This document shows, one piece after another, positions 25,127 through 33,042 of a DNA stretch of 53,038 nt. A program made the translations under genes and the position numbers. Location: the NCBI RefSeq assembly GCF_902491285.1, contig NZ_CABUHK010000031.1, forward strand, positions 1 through 53,038, in the 5' to 3' direction. Position 1 is the stretch's first letter; each line of letters starts with the position of its first letter. This stretch comes from an uncultured Bacteroides sp. GTDB lineage: Bacteria > Bacteroidota > Bacteroidia > Bacteroidales > Bacteroidaceae. The notes beneath the pieces are model-generated. The model saw nothing but the letters and a program-made list of their open reading frames with translations. It had not been told where the DNA came from and did no database searches.

Positions 25127-26116
25127 TTATTTTTTATCAGTTATATAGCATTTATTATCTTTAATCACATAGTGGATATCTCCTGTTACCTGCGATACAA
25201 TTTTCATAATTTCATCCAAAGTCGCCTGTTTGGGAAAACGGAAACTGTATGTGTTATTATTCAAACTATGGAAACTATATACAAAAGTATAAGGATATTT
25301 ACGTTCAAGTCTCGTAAATATGTCTTCCAAATGCGCATCACTAAATACAGTTTCTCCCCGTTGCCAAGCCAGTACATCATCAACTTGTGATTGTTGCAAA
25401 CAACTTTTCTTCGTCAACTTATTATAAGATAACTGTTCATTGGGTTTCAATATAACACTTGAAATCAAATTATTATATTCCACTTTTACACTACCCGAAA
25501 TCAAAGTAGCATGTACTTCTTCATTTTCCGAATAAGAGTTTACATTAAATTCCGTACCTAAGGCTGTCACCTGAAAATCAGCACCTTTTACTATAAATGG
25601 ATGTTTTTTATCTGGCTTCACCTTAAAATAAGCCTCCCCCATCAGGTAGACACTTCTAGTTTCACCACTAAAACTCTCCGGGTAGAACAAGGTACTTTTA
25701 GAGTTTAGCATTACAGAACTGCCATCCGGCAAAGTCAATTCACGTATTTCCGCAGTTGGTATATAACATTCTATCAAATCACCGGAAAAATCCCCTTTCT
25801 CTAAAAGTAAATAGATAGAAACTGACGATACTGCCAACAACAGCGCTGCAGCCACCTGCCAAACCCGTAATATATATTTCTTCTGTGATGAGGCAGGCCG
25901 GATACCTATATTTTGTTGCATACACCGTATGGATTGCTTCATTCCTTGGGGAACTTTCTCCTGACCGGCTTCCTTCCAAAGAGTATTAAGAGCTTCCATC
26001 TTCTCCTCAGCATGGTCTTCGTCTGCCAACCAGTGCCGGAATTGCTTCTGCACTGAAATCGGATAATCATTTTGACTAAACAGTTCTATTACTTGTTGAA
26101 TATAATTCTTCATCAT
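25127..26116 (-). CDS. FecR-family anti-sigma factor
   Basis: A 329-residue inner-membrane protein. The N-terminal approximately 80 residues are cytoplasmic and should hold the sigma factor (FRHWLADEDHAEEKMEALNTLWKEA). One membrane helix spans about 83-105 (VWQVAAALLLAVSSVSIYLLL). The periplasmic FecR domain follows at about 115-215 (IRELTLPDGSSVMLNSKSTLFYPESF, AYFKVKPDKKHPFIVKG, FQVTALGTEFNV), and the C-terminal DUF4974 domain (FSDAHLEDIFTRLERKYPYTFVY) closes the protein. The latter receives the STN domain of the cognate SusC. It lies 21 bases after the sigma gene and 168 bases before susC, so the whole signalling chain is encoded together. Confidence 0.94.
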   Translation of the reverse strand: MMKNYIQQVIELFSQNDYPISVQKQFRHWLADEDHAEEKMEALNTLWKEAGQEKVPQGMKQSIRCMQQNIGIRPASSQKKYILRVWQVAAALLLAVSSVSIYLLLEKGDFSGDLIECYIPTAEIRELTLPDGSSVMLNSKSTLFYPESFSGETRSVYLMGEAYFKVKPDKKHPFIVKGADFQVTALGTEFNVNSYSENEEVHATLISGSVKVEYNNLISSVILKPNEQLSYNKLTKKSCLQQSQVDDVLAWQRGETVFSDAHLEDIFTRLERKYPYTFVYSFHSLNNNTYSFRFPKQATLDEIMKIVSQVTGDIHYVIKDNKCYITDKK

Positions 26117-26137
26117 TATTTCTTTTTTATTTCGGCC

Positions 26138-26725
26138 TTATACTTTAAAGACAACTAAAAACAATGTACTACTTAAGGATACTAACAAAAAAATTAAAAA
26201 AAGAAGTATTTTCTTTAGGTCTATTAATGCCAAATAGACTTGATGTTCCACTGTACGAATAGAAACACCAAATTTTTCCGCAATATCTTTATAGCTTAAT
26301 CCTTGGAATCTGCTGGCTTCAAAAATCACCCTCCGACGCTCGGGCATCTTCGCCAAAGCAAGCCGGAGTATCATAAGCAACTCTTTATAATAGATATTCT
26401 TCAGAGCCTGGTCATCTTCTATTATTTCGCAAAGTATCGCATTCTCCGCAAAATCTGCCTGATAGTCCTGCTCGATACGCTGATGCTTAAACATATTAAG
26501 AATGATATTCCGTGTTGCTACAAAAATATACCCATCCAATTTATCATTGGGGGTTTGCCATATTTCCGGTTGTTGCCAGAGTTTACAAAAAACATCTTGT
26601 GCGACATCTTCTGCATCTTCATCCGACTTTAACAACCGCCGGGCAAAATTTTTCACTTTAGGAAAGTTAGTGATAAAAAAAGACTGGAAGTCTTTTTCCA
26701 TTTGTTTTTGATTATTTTCCATCAT
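26138..26725 (-). CDS. ECF sigma factor (Bacteroidetes sigma-70 type) with C-terminal hydrophobic helix
   Basis: 195 residues. Region 2 is seen in FPKVKNFARRLLKSDEDAEDVAQDVFCKLW (about 19-49) and region 4 in MPERRRVIFEASRFQGLSYKDIAEKFGVSIRTVEHQV (about 121-157) with its helix-turn-helix. After region 4 the protein ends in a strongly hydrophobic segment of about 25 residues (LLFLIFLLVSLSSTLFLVVF), long enough to span or enter the membrane. It is the first gene of the sigma-FecR-SusC-SusD locus and should direct transcription of susC and downstream genes when the glycan binds the transporter. Confidence 0.94.
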   Translation of the reverse strand: MMENNQKQMEKDFQSFFITNFPKVKNFARRLLKSDEDAEDVAQDVFCKLWQQPEIWQTPNDKLDGYIFVATRNIILNMFKHQRIEQDYQADFAENAILCEIIEDDQALKNIYYKELLMILRLALAKMPERRRVIFEASRFQGLSYKDIAEKFGVSIRTVEHQVYLALIDLKKILLFLIFLLVSLSSTLFLVVFKV

Positions 26726-26747
26726 AATACGTTAAAGTAACAACGGA

Positions 26748-26778
26748 CAAATTAAGCACATTGACAGCAAAAAAACAA
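26748..26778 (-). promoter_or_regulatory. Possible promoter of the sigma-FecR pair
   Basis: Read on the minus strand, TGTTG (ending at 26776) and TTAATTTG (26755-26748) are separated by 20 bases. This is close to the housekeeping Bacteroides promoter with one mismatch in the -7 box. The start codon lies about 23 bases downstream. The rest of the 26726-26930 gap shows AT-rich sequence without further structure. Confidence 0.35.
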
Positions 26779-26938
26779 CAGTAATATTGTTTTTTATCAA
26801 ATAAGGCAAAATAAGAAAAAACAATTGCCAAGAATAAGAATATCCTTGAAACATATTCATTTATATAAGAAAAGACAAACCTCTAAAATCGTCCTTTTTT
26901 GCTCAAAATTCTTAAACCTGTGCATTTTTTACTCGGAT

Positions 26939-26971
26939 TTCTTGTCAGAACCAAGTGTTTGAGTAATTTTG
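26939..26971 (+). promoter_or_regulatory. Promoter of the etfBA-acyl-CoA dehydrogenase operon
   Basis: TTCTTG (26939-26944) and TAATTTTG (26964-26971, an exact TAnnTTTG) are 19 bases apart. Transcription should begin near 26978, giving a leader of about 90 bases to the ATG at 27068. Confidence 0.65.
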
Positions 26972-27067
26972 CATGCTGATAGTTAACCGGATAGTTTGGA
27001 TAGCAAGAGATTACTACTTGACTACTGGCTGCTAACTTGTAGAAATACTAATACTAAAATTTATAGC

Positions 27068-27940
27068 ATGAGTTTGAAAATTGTTGTATTGGCAAAACAA
27101 GTTCCCGACACACGTAATGTTGGGAAGGATGCCATGAAAGCCGACGGAACCATTAACCGTGCGGCACTCCCCGCTATCTTCAATCCCGAAGACTTGAATG
27201 CTCTCGAGCAAGCTCTTCGACTGAAAGATGCCCATCCAGGCTCTACCGTTACCATTCTGACAATGGGACCGGGTCGTGCTGCCGACATTATTCGTGAAGG
27301 ACTTTTCCGTGGTGCAGATAACGGTTACTTGCTGACCGACCGTGCTTTCGCTGGTGCAGATACACTGGCTACTTCTTACGCACTGGCTACCGCCATCCGC
27401 AAAATCGGTGACTGTGACATTATTATCGGTGGTCGTCAGGCTATCGACGGTGATACAGCCCAGGTAGGTCCTCAAGTAGCAGAGAAGCTGGGATTGACGC
27501 AAATTACATACGCAGAAGAAATTCTGGAAGTGGGCGATGGTAAAATCAAAGTGAAACGCCACATTGATGGTGGCGTTGAAACAGTAGAAGGTCCGTTGCC
27601 TATCGTGATTACCGTAAACGGCTCGGCAGCCCCCTGCCGTCCACGCAACGCGAAACTGGTTCAGAAATACAAACATGCCAAGACTGTCACTGAAAAACAG
27701 CAGGGTAATCTTGATTATACAGACCTGTATGACAAGCGCGACTATCTGAATCTGGCAGAATGGAGTGTAGCTGACGTAAACGGTGACCTCGCACAATGCG
27801 GTCTGTCCGGTTCGCCGACAAAAGTGAAAGCCATCCAGAACATCGTGTTCCAGGCTAAAGAGAGCAAAACCATCAGCGGCAGCGACCGTGACGTGGAAGA
27901 CCTGATTGTTGAACTATTAGCTAACCACACCATCGGATAA
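27068..27940 (+). CDS. etfB: Electron transfer flavoprotein beta subunit
   Basis: 290 residues from the ATG at 27068 (MSLKIVVLAKQVPDT). ETF beta binds AMP or, in bifurcating types, a second FAD, and carries electrons from acyl-CoA dehydrogenases. The family signatures are present: VLAKQVPDTRNV, AAILNPEDLNALEQALRLKD-like NPEDLNALEQALRL, LTMGPGRAADIIREGLFRGAD, and DIIIGGRQAIDGDTAQVGPQVAEKLGLTQITYAEEI. An upstream in-frame ATG at 26996 would add 24 unrelated residues and overlap the predicted leader. The alpha-subunit gene starts two bases after this stop, so the two are translated together. The long beta subunit of the FixA type is compatible with an anaerobic electron-bifurcating complex, but that is inference. 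Confidence 0.95.
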   Translation: MSLKIVVLAKQVPDTRNVGKDAMKADGTINRAALPAIFNPEDLNALEQALRLKDAHPGSTVTILTMGPGRAADIIREGLFRGADNGYLLTDRAFAGADTLATSYALATAIRKIGDCDIIIGGRQAIDGDTAQVGPQVAEKLGLTQITYAEEILEVGDGKIKVKRHIDGGVETVEGPLPIVITVNGSAAPCRPRNAKLVQKYKHAKTVTEKQQGNLDYTDLYDKRDYLNLAEWSVADVNGDLAQCGLSGSPTKVKAIQNIVFQAKESKTISGSDRDVEDLIVELLANHTIG

Positions 27941-27942
27941 TC

Positions 27943-28962
27943 ATGAATAACTTATTTGTATATTGCGAAATAGAAGAAGGTAACGTTGCAGACGTCAGCC
28001 TCGAACTTCTGACCAAAGGTCGTTCGTTAGCCAACCAGTTGAACTGTCAGCTCGAAGCTGTGGTTGCCGGAAGCGACCTCAAAGATATTGAAAAACAAAT
28101 TCTTCCTTACGGAGTAGACAAACTTCACGTTTTCGACGGTGAAGGACTCTATCCTTATACTTCACTTCCTCACACCTCTATTTTGGTGAACCTCTTTAAA
28201 GAAGAGCAACCGCAAATCTGCCTGATGGGTGCTACCGTTATCGGTCGTGACCTCGGTCCGCGCGTTTCTTCTGCTTTGACCAGCGGGCTGACTGCCGACT
28301 GTACTTCACTCGAAATCGGTGACCATGAAGACAAGAAAGAAGGCAAGACTTACAAGAACCTGTTGTACCAGATTCGTCCGGCATTCGGCGGTAACATCGT
28401 TGCTACGATTGTAAACCCCGAACACCGCCCGCAAATGGCAACTGTCCGCGAAGGCGTGATGAAGAAAGAAATCCTCTCTCCGACTTATCAGGGAGAAGTA
28501 ATTCGTCACGACGTGAAGAAATATGTAGCCGATACGGACTATGTAGTGAAAGTAATCGAACGCCACGTAGAAAAGGCAAAGAACAACCTGAAAGGTTCTC
28601 CAATTATCGTAGCCGGTGGTTACGGTGTAGGTTCGAAAGAAAACTTCGACCTGCTGTTTGACCTTGCTAAAGAACTTCACGCAGAAGTAGGCGCCAGCCG
28701 TGCTGCCGTTGACGCAGGTTTCGCAGAGCACGACCGTCAAATCGGCCAGACGGGGGTAACGGTTCGCCCGAAACTCTACATCGCTTGTGGTATTTCCGGA
28801 CAGATTCAGCATATCGCCGGTATGCAGGAAAGTGGTATCATCATCTCCATCAACAACGACCCGGACGCTCCTATCAACACGATTGCCGATTACGTAATCA
28901 ACGGAACTATCGAAGAAGTTGTGCCGAAGATGATTAAGTATTATAAACAAAATAGCAAGTAA
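27943..28962 (+). CDS. etfA: Electron transfer flavoprotein alpha subunit
   Basis: 339 residues. The N-terminal domain (LFVYCEIEEGNVADVSLELLTKGRSLANQL) and the C-terminal FAD-binding domain (IIVAGGYGVGSKENFDLLFDLAKELHAEVGASRAAVDAGFA, then QIGQTGVTVRPKLYIACGISGQIQHIAGM and INNDPDAPINTIADYVI) are complete. The GQTG and SGQIQH segments contact FAD in this family. The gene forms the heterodimer partner of the preceding subunit and lies six bases before an acyl-CoA dehydrogenase gene, its obvious electron donor or acceptor. Confidence 0.95.
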   Translation: MNNLFVYCEIEEGNVADVSLELLTKGRSLANQLNCQLEAVVAGSDLKDIEKQILPYGVDKLHVFDGEGLYPYTSLPHTSILVNLFKEEQPQICLMGATVIGRDLGPRVSSALTSGLTADCTSLEIGDHEDKKEGKTYKNLLYQIRPAFGGNIVATIVNPEHRPQMATVREGVMKKEILSPTYQGEVIRHDVKKYVADTDYVVKVIERHVEKAKNNLKGSPIIVAGGYGVGSKENFDLLFDLAKELHAEVGASRAAVDAGFAEHDRQIGQTGVTVRPKLYIACGISGQIQHIAGMQESGIIISINNDPDAPINTIADYVINGTIEEVVPKMIKYYKQNSK

Positions 28963-28968
28963 GGAAAG

Positions 28969-30675
28969 ATGGCTAATTATTATACAGACATACCGGAACT
29001 CAAGTTTCACTTGAACAATCCGATGATGAAACGTATTTGCGAACTCAAAGAACGCAATTACAGAGATAAAGATGAATTCGACTATGCTCCGCTGGACTTC
29101 GAAGATGCTGTAGACTCTTACGACAAAGTATTGGAGATTACCGGAGAAATCACCGGAGAAATCATAGCCGCCAACGCAGAAGGCGTGGACGAAGAAGGTC
29201 CCCACTGTGCCAACGGACGTGTAGAATACGCTTCGGGAACTAAACAGAACCTGGACGCTATGGTAAAAGCCGGCTTGAACGGCATGACCATGCCACGCAA
29301 ATTCGGCGGTCTGAACTTCCCGATCACCCCGTACACCATGTGTGCGGAAATCGTAGCTGCCGCCGATGCAGGCTTCGGAAACATCTGGTCTTTGCAGGAC
29401 TGTATCGAAACTCTGTACGAATTCGGTACAACCGACCAGCACAGCCGTTTTATCCCCCGCGTATGCCAGGGCGAAACGATGTCTATGGACTTGACAGAGC
29501 CGGACGCAGGCTCCGACCTTCAATCCGTTATGCTGAAAGCTACTTACAGCGAAAAAGACGGATGCTGGTTGCTGAACGGTGTGAAACGTTTCATTACGAA
29601 CGGTGATGCCGATATTCACCTCGTACTGGCACGTTCGGAAGAAGGGACAAGAGACGGTCGTGGTCTTTCCATGTTCATCTATGACAAACGTCAGGGTGGT
29701 GTGAACGTACGCCGTATCGAGAACAAACTCGGTATCCACGGTTCACCTACTTGCGAATTGGTATATAAGAATGCAAAAGCCGAACTTTGCGGTGACCGCA
29801 AACTCGGTTTGATTAAATATGTAATGGCTTTGATGAACGGTGCCCGCCTGGGTATTGCCGCACAATCCGTAGGTTTGAGCCAGGCTGCTTACAATGAAGG
29901 ATTGGCTTACGCCAAAGACCGCAAGCAGTTCGGTAAAGCAATTATCGAATTCCCGGCAGTATATGACATGCTGGCTATCATGAAAGGCAAGCTGGATGCC
30001 GGACGTGCATTGCTGTATCAGACAGCACGCTACGTAGACATCTACAAAGCATTGGATGACATCGCCCGCGAACGTAAACTGACTCCGGAAGAACGTCAGG
30101 AACAGAAGAAATACGCAAAACTGGCCGACAGCTTCACTCCGCTCGCCAAAGGTATGAACTCTGAATATGCTAATCAGAATGCTTACGACTGTATCCAGAT
30201 TCACGGCGGTTCGGGCTTCATGATGGAATATGCTTGCCAGCGTATCTACCGTGATGCACGTATCACCAGCATCTACGAAGGAACGACTCAGTTGCAGACC
30301 GTAGCTGCCATCCGTTACGTAACTAATGGTTCTTACATCGCCACTATCCGCGAGTTTGAAACAATTCCCTGCTCACCGGAAATGGAACCGCTGATGTCCC
30401 GTCTGAAGAAGATGGCTGACAAATTCGAAGCAAGCACCAACGCTGTAAAAGAAGCACAAGACCAGGAATTACTGGACTTCACTGCCCGCAGACTGATGGA
30501 AATGGCTGCTGACATTATCATGTGTCACTTGTTGATTCAAGATGCCAGCAAATCTCCTGATCTGTTCTCTAAATCTGCCCATGTATATTTGAATTATGCG
30601 GAAGCAGAAGTAGAAAAGCATACAAGTTTCATCGAAAACTTCGACAAAGAAGACCTGGCTTTCTACAAAAAGTAA
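28969..30675 (+). CDS. Acyl-CoA dehydrogenase family flavoprotein
   Basis: 568 residues. The core acyl-CoA dehydrogenase fold is visible: FGGLNFPITPYTMCAEIVAAADAGFGN near 105-131, MDLTEPDAGSDLQSVMLKA near 165-183 (FAD contact), LNGVKRFITNGDADIHLVLARSE near 197-219, and the flavin-binding C-terminal helices with QIHGGSGFMMEYACQRIYRDARITSIYEGTTQLQ near 406-440. The Glu in YEGTTQLQ is the usual catalytic base position. About 100 extra C-terminal residues, helical and charged, make it longer than the 380-residue classic enzymes, as in the larger FadE/AcdA-like group. It closes the etfBA operon. Its acyl substrate is unknown. Confidence 0.94.
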   Translation: MANYYTDIPELKFHLNNPMMKRICELKERNYRDKDEFDYAPLDFEDAVDSYDKVLEITGEITGEIIAANAEGVDEEGPHCANGRVEYASGTKQNLDAMVKAGLNGMTMPRKFGGLNFPITPYTMCAEIVAAADAGFGNIWSLQDCIETLYEFGTTDQHSRFIPRVCQGETMSMDLTEPDAGSDLQSVMLKATYSEKDGCWLLNGVKRFITNGDADIHLVLARSEEGTRDGRGLSMFIYDKRQGGVNVRRIENKLGIHGSPTCELVYKNAKAELCGDRKLGLIKYVMALMNGARLGIAAQSVGLSQAAYNEGLAYAKDRKQFGKAIIEFPAVYDMLAIMKGKLDAGRALLYQTARYVDIYKALDDIARERKLTPEERQEQKKYAKLADSFTPLAKGMNSEYANQNAYDCIQIHGGSGFMMEYACQRIYRDARITSIYEGTTQLQTVAAIRYVTNGSYIATIREFETIPCSPEMEPLMSRLKKMADKFEASTNAVKEAQDQELLDFTARRLMEMAADIIMCHLLIQDASKSPDLFSKSAHVYLNYAEAEVEKHTSFIENFDKEDLAFYKK

Positions 30676-30696
30676 CAGATTAGCTGTCAATAATAG

Positions 30697-30733
30697 AAAA
30701 AAGCATCCCTTCTCTCGAAGCGGATGCTTTTTT
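30697..30733 (+). terminator. Intrinsic terminator of the etf operon
   Basis: AAAAAAGCATCC (30697-30708) pairs with GGATGCTTTTTT (30722-30733), giving a GC core with A/T runs on both sides. This is a strong rho-independent terminator. Confidence 0.92.
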
Positions 30734-30769
30734 ATTTGTCATATTCTGTCATTTATCATTATTATTCTA

Positions 30770-30777
30770 TACATTTG
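30770..30777 (+). promoter_or_regulatory. -7 element of the rhomboid gene cluster
   Basis: TACATTTG matches TAnnTTTG exactly, about 50 bases before the rhomboid start codon and after the etf terminator. The -33 region (TTCTG near 30744) is weak. Confidence 0.45.
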
Positions 30778-30827
30778 TCAAGGAGATAAGTAAATTTTAA
30801 TCAAGAACCAGATATAGAGAAAGAAAT

Positions 30828-32576
30828 ATGCCACTCAAACCTTCATATGACGACAAACTACATTTATCAGGATTATCAAATACAGAAATTCTAATATTAG
30901 CCCTCGAGGCTGCTCAGAAACTTGAATGGAAGATTGAAAAAATAGCTCCGGAAGGCATCCTGTTCCAAGTCCCGTTCAATATGTATTCCCACGGAGAGGA
31001 AATAACCTTTACCATAGAACAGGGAAGTGACGGAGAAGTATCCGTCCGCAGCCAGTCTTCTTCCATACAATTTGTAGATTACGGCAAGAACAGAAAGAAT
31101 ATCCAAAAACTACAAAAGGCAATGGAAGAGGCAAGAAACAGCCTTTTCCCGGAAGAACTGACCCAAAAAGCAAATGAGCTGGAAGAAGATTTCAACCGCC
31201 CGCTCACAGAAGAAGAAAAAGCATATATAGAAGAGGAAATGAAAAAAAACTCTATCCTATCTTTCTTCATACCACGCAAAGGATTCATAGCGACACCTAT
31301 CCTTATCGATATCAATATTCTGGTATTTATCCTGATGGTCGCTTCGGGAGTGGGAATCTTGAATCCCGATACATTACCACTATTAAAGTGGGGAGCCGAC
31401 TTCGGACCACTGACTCTCACAGGTGACTGGTGGCGTACTGTAACCTGTAATTTTATTCATATCGGCGGTTTCCATCTTGCGATGAATATATACGCTTTCA
31501 TGTTTGTCGCTCTTTTCCTGGAGCAGCTAATAGGAAGCCGACGAATGTTCGCTTCTTATTTTCTGACCGGATTATGCTCGGCAGCATTCAGCCTGTATAT
31601 GCACGGCGAGACAATTAGTGCCGGAGCTTCCGGAGCAATCTTCGGACTTTACGGCATATTCCTCGCCTTCCTCCTGTTCCACGGCATCGCCAAAGAAGAA
31701 CGGAAGGCATTATTAACCAGCATCCTTATTTTCGTCGGCTATAATTTGATTTACGGACTGAAAGAAGGAATCGACAATGCCGCACACATCGGCGGATTAT
31801 TGAGCGGCTTCCTATTGGGAATTGTTTATGTATTCAGTAATAAGTTCAAGAACCCCGACGCGCAGCGAACCGTATCCATCATTGGAGAACTTGGCATATT
31901 CTGCATATTCCTGTTCTGTTTCATTATGCTTTGCAAGAATGTGCCGCCTCTCTACCAGGAGATACGTCAAGAGTGGGAAAGCGGCATCGTGGAAGCCTAC
32001 CTTAATGGAGAACTGGAAGAAGAAAACGAGAATCATCCGGTTATAAGCCCTCCCGGCAACTCTTCCGACAGGCAGTTTCCTTCATATGTTCCTATCGGCA
32101 ATAATGACACCTGGCTTTCTTATTATGATGCAGAAACCAATTTCAGTTGCCAATATCCTACCAACTGGAGAAAAATAACAGGAGCAAAAGGATTGACTCC
32201 CAGTGCCCCACCGCCATTGCTCAAGCTTGTCAACGGAGCCAACCAACTGACAGTCGTTTCCATCGCCTACGATACTCAGAAAGAATTTGAGCATACGAAA
32301 AAACTGTCGCTCATTGTCCCGCGGAATGAGAAGGGGCAGCCATCGGAAGATTATAAGCAAAACGACATCAACATCAACGGACTGCCCATGACAAAAACAA
32401 CAAACCCGCTGCATATCGGAGCTCCCGATGAACCGGGAAAAGATATACAACAAATCTCATTTAAATATTTCCAGGAGAAGAATAAAAGAATATATAGTAT
32501 TGTCATGCTTCTCTACGATGAAGAAGCAGCCGCCGATTTAGATGCCATTGTATCGAGTATACAGATAACCAAATAA
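30828..32576 (+). CDS. Rhomboid-family intramembrane serine protease with extra N- and C-terminal domains
   Basis: 582 residues in three parts. Residues 1-150 form a soluble domain of unknown role, ending in a charged helix. Residues about 153-370 are the rhomboid core with HIGGFHLAMN (His216, Asn220), GASGAIFG (nucleophile Ser268) and NAAHIGG (His320), so the Ser-His dyad is intact. Residues about 415-582 form a second soluble domain, FSCQYPTNWRKITG-like, reminiscent of PsbP/DUF1795 sandwiches. Rhomboids cut membrane proteins within the bilayer. The start at 30828 follows a typical leader. A 139-residue unknown and a giant DUF4132 gene follow closely, so a shared function is likely but unproven. 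Confidence 0.9.
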   Translation: MPLKPSYDDKLHLSGLSNTEILILALEAAQKLEWKIEKIAPEGILFQVPFNMYSHGEEITFTIEQGSDGEVSVRSQSSSIQFVDYGKNRKNIQKLQKAMEEARNSLFPEELTQKANELEEDFNRPLTEEEKAYIEEEMKKNSILSFFIPRKGFIATPILIDINILVFILMVASGVGILNPDTLPLLKWGADFGPLTLTGDWWRTVTCNFIHIGGFHLAMNIYAFMFVALFLEQLIGSRRMFASYFLTGLCSAAFSLYMHGETISAGASGAIFGLYGIFLAFLLFHGIAKEERKALLTSILIFVGYNLIYGLKEGIDNAAHIGGLLSGFLLGIVYVFSNKFKNPDAQRTVSIIGELGIFCIFLFCFIMLCKNVPPLYQEIRQEWESGIVEAYLNGELEEENENHPVISPPGNSSDRQFPSYVPIGNNDTWLSYYDAETNFSCQYPTNWRKITGAKGLTPSAPPPLLKLVNGANQLTVVSIAYDTQKEFEHTKKLSLIVPRNEKGQPSEDYKQNDININGLPMTKTTNPLHIGAPDEPGKDIQQISFKYFQEKNKRIYSIVMLLYDEEAAADLDAIVSSIQITK

Positions 32577-32583
32577 AGAGAAT

Positions 32584-33003
32584 ATGAGAGTCTATATCCA
32601 AGTCAAACAATTAGGAAAGCGAAAGTGCAGCATTGAAAAGATGCCCGTTGATTTTCCTGTTCCGCCTGCCCATGTACAGGAATTGATTGAAACCATCGTC
32701 AGTTGGCAAGTCAGTGAATACAACGAACGCTTACAGCAGAGCGAAGTGCTGAAATACCTCACTCAGGAAGAAGTGGAAGATAAGGCAGCTTCAGGCAAAG
32801 TAGGGTTCGGAGTCAACTATAACGGCAAACCCGCCGCAGAAGCAGAAGCTATCACCAATGCCCTGCAATCCTACGAAGACGGAATTTTCCGGATTTTCAT
32901 TGATGACATGGAAGCGGGAGACTTATCCTCTCCCATCCTGCTGGAAGAAGACTCCACATTAACCTTCATCCGGCTGGCTATGCTGTCGGGAAGATTATGG
33001 TAA
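32584..33003 (+). CDS. Hypothetical protein between rhomboid and DUF4132 genes
   Basis: A soluble 139-residue protein with no signal peptide, cysteine cluster or recognisable catalytic motif. It begins with strands (MRVYIQVKQLGKRKCSIEKMPVDF), has a helix (AHVQELIETIVSWQVSEYNERLQQ), and ends in an alternating strand-helix pattern closing on FIRLAMLSGRLW. The start lies seven bases after the rhomboid stop, and the DUF4132 gene follows 39 bases later, so the three are one transcription unit. I do not recognise the family. The compact size and tight packing suggest a partner of the neighbouring giant protein. Confidence 0.75.
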   Translation: MRVYIQVKQLGKRKCSIEKMPVDFPVPPAHVQELIETIVSWQVSEYNERLQQSEVLKYLTQEEVEDKAASGKVGFGVNYNGKPAAEAEAITNALQSYEDGIFRIFIDDMEAGDLSSPILLEEDSTLTFIRLAMLSGRLW

Positions 33004-33042
33004 TTATTATATCCTACCAAACACTTAAAAACAAATAGAATC

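Noticed and set aside
27032..27796. Minus-strand open frame of 254 codons opposite etfB
   Set aside because: Shadow of a conserved gene, with a low-complexity Val/Phe-rich product and no promoter.
28306..29739. Long minus-strand open frame of 477 codons opposite etfA and the acyl-CoA dehydrogenase gene
   Set aside because: It is antisense to two clearly conserved proteins, has no family resemblance, and its existence follows from codon bias on the other strand.
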